Shown here: positions 4,923 to 5,363 of the stretch, one piece after another
Layout of the letters: each line of letters begins with the position of its first letter
Position numbering within the stretch: the first letter of the stretch is position 1
Source: Fidelibacterota bacterium
GTDB lineage: Bacteria > Fidelibacterota > Marinisomatia > Marinisomatales > J089
Direction of reading: 5' to 3'
NCBI GenBank assembly: GCA_003695105.1
Contig: RFIZ01000188.1
Span: 1 to 5,363 of the forward strand
DNA: 5,363 nt
The notes under the pieces: generated by a model
Database searches by the model: none
Told to the model about the DNA's origin: nothing
The model's input: only the letters and a program-made list of their open reading frames with translations
Program-made: the position numbers and the translations under genes

Positions 4923-5363
4923 ATGGATCGAACCCGACTGCGTATAACCGTCAATGGCATCGTCCAGGGAGTCGGGTTTCGCCCTTTCGTTTTCCGGCTG
5001 GCGCGGGACCGGAAGCTGACGGGATGGGTTTCCAACACTGCTTCCGGGGTCATCCTGGAAGTCGAGGGTTCACCTGAGGCAGTCCGGTCCTTTCCCGACC
5101 TGATCCGGGCTTCGGCTCCTCCCCTGGCGCTGATCGATACCATCGCCACCGAAACTCTGCCCCCGAACGGCGACGTTACCTTTGCAATTCGACCCTCTCG
5201 TCAGGAAGACCCGGTTCATACCCTCATCTCTCCCGATGCCGCCGTCTGTCCCGATTGTCTGCGGGAGTTGTTCGACCCGTCCGACCGCCGGTACCGCTAC
5301 CCCTTCATCAATTGCACCAATTGTGGTCCGCGATATACCATTATCCGTTCCATTCCCTATGAC
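4923..5363 (+). CDS. hypF: Carbamoyltransferase HypF, N-terminal part (cut by window edge)
   Basis: The frame is open from ATG 4923 to the window end (147 codons); full HypF is about 750 residues. Visible here is the N-terminal acylphosphatase domain (about 5-91), with NGIVQGVGFRPFVF at 11-24, catalytic Arg20 and Asn38 (VSNTASG). The start of the zinc-finger-like region follows, with Cys109-Cys112 (CPDC) and Cys131-Cys134 (CTNCGPRYTI). HypF uses carbamoyl phosphate and ATP to carbamoylate the C-terminal Cys of HypE, the source of the CN ligands on the hydrogenase iron. Of the three starts considered, ATG 4923 gives the usual short N-terminus; TTG 4908 would add five residues. No clear ribosome binding site is seen, so translation may depend on coupling to hypB, 21 bases upstream. 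Confidence 0.96.
   Translation, partial: MDRTRLRITVNGIVQGVGFRPFVFRLARDRKLTGWVSNTASGVILEVEGSPEAVRSFPDLIRASAPPLALIDTIATETLPPNGDVTFAIRPSRQEDPVHTLISPDAAVCPDCLRELFDPSDRRYRYPFINCTNCGPRYTIIRSIPYD

Overview
The window is a gene-dense piece of a bacterial chromosome of moderate to fairly high GC. It carries two gene groups running away from a shared intergenic region of about 96 bases (2088-2183). The organism cannot be named from this sequence. Three things can be said: it encodes hydrogenase maturation proteins, so it very likely makes a [NiFe] hydrogenase; it appears to use selenocysteine; and several genes have AAGGAG-type ribosome binding sites while others have none visible. These traits suggest an anaerobe or facultative anaerobe.

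Left half, minus strand, read from 2087 down to 1: a tandem-domain universal stress protein (2087-1239); a small unrecognised protein with a CxxC motif (1167-910); a Crp/Fnr-family regulator (848-165); and the first 36 codons of a glutaredoxin-like protein with a CSLC motif, cut by the window edge (110-1). Together they look like a stress/redox regulatory group.

Right half, plus strand, from 2184 to the end: a GrdB/PrdB-like protein whose frame is interrupted by one in-frame TGA (2718-2720) and then runs on to 2984; an AlkD-type DNA alkylation repair glycosylase whose start overlaps the end of that extended frame; and hypA, hypB and the beginning of hypF, the maturation genes for nickel delivery and CN-ligand synthesis for [NiFe] hydrogenases.

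The main result is that the TGA at 2718 very probably encodes selenocysteine. The protein reads through into a family-typical UPLC redox motif followed by about 84 more residues of family-like sequence. A perfect 7-bp stem with a GTG loop begins 11 bases after the TGA, as expected of a bacterial SECIS element. Calling a stop here would split the gene into two wrong genes. The extended frame overlaps the alkD start by 13 bases, so decoding of the UGA could influence translation of the repair gene and perhaps of genes further downstream.

Other points of interest are a perfect 8-bp inverted repeat in the divergent intergenic region, a Crp/Fnr-like 5-4-5 dyad upstream of the small CxxC protein, and an 18-codon ORF with a good ribosome binding site that links the end of alkD to the start of hypA.
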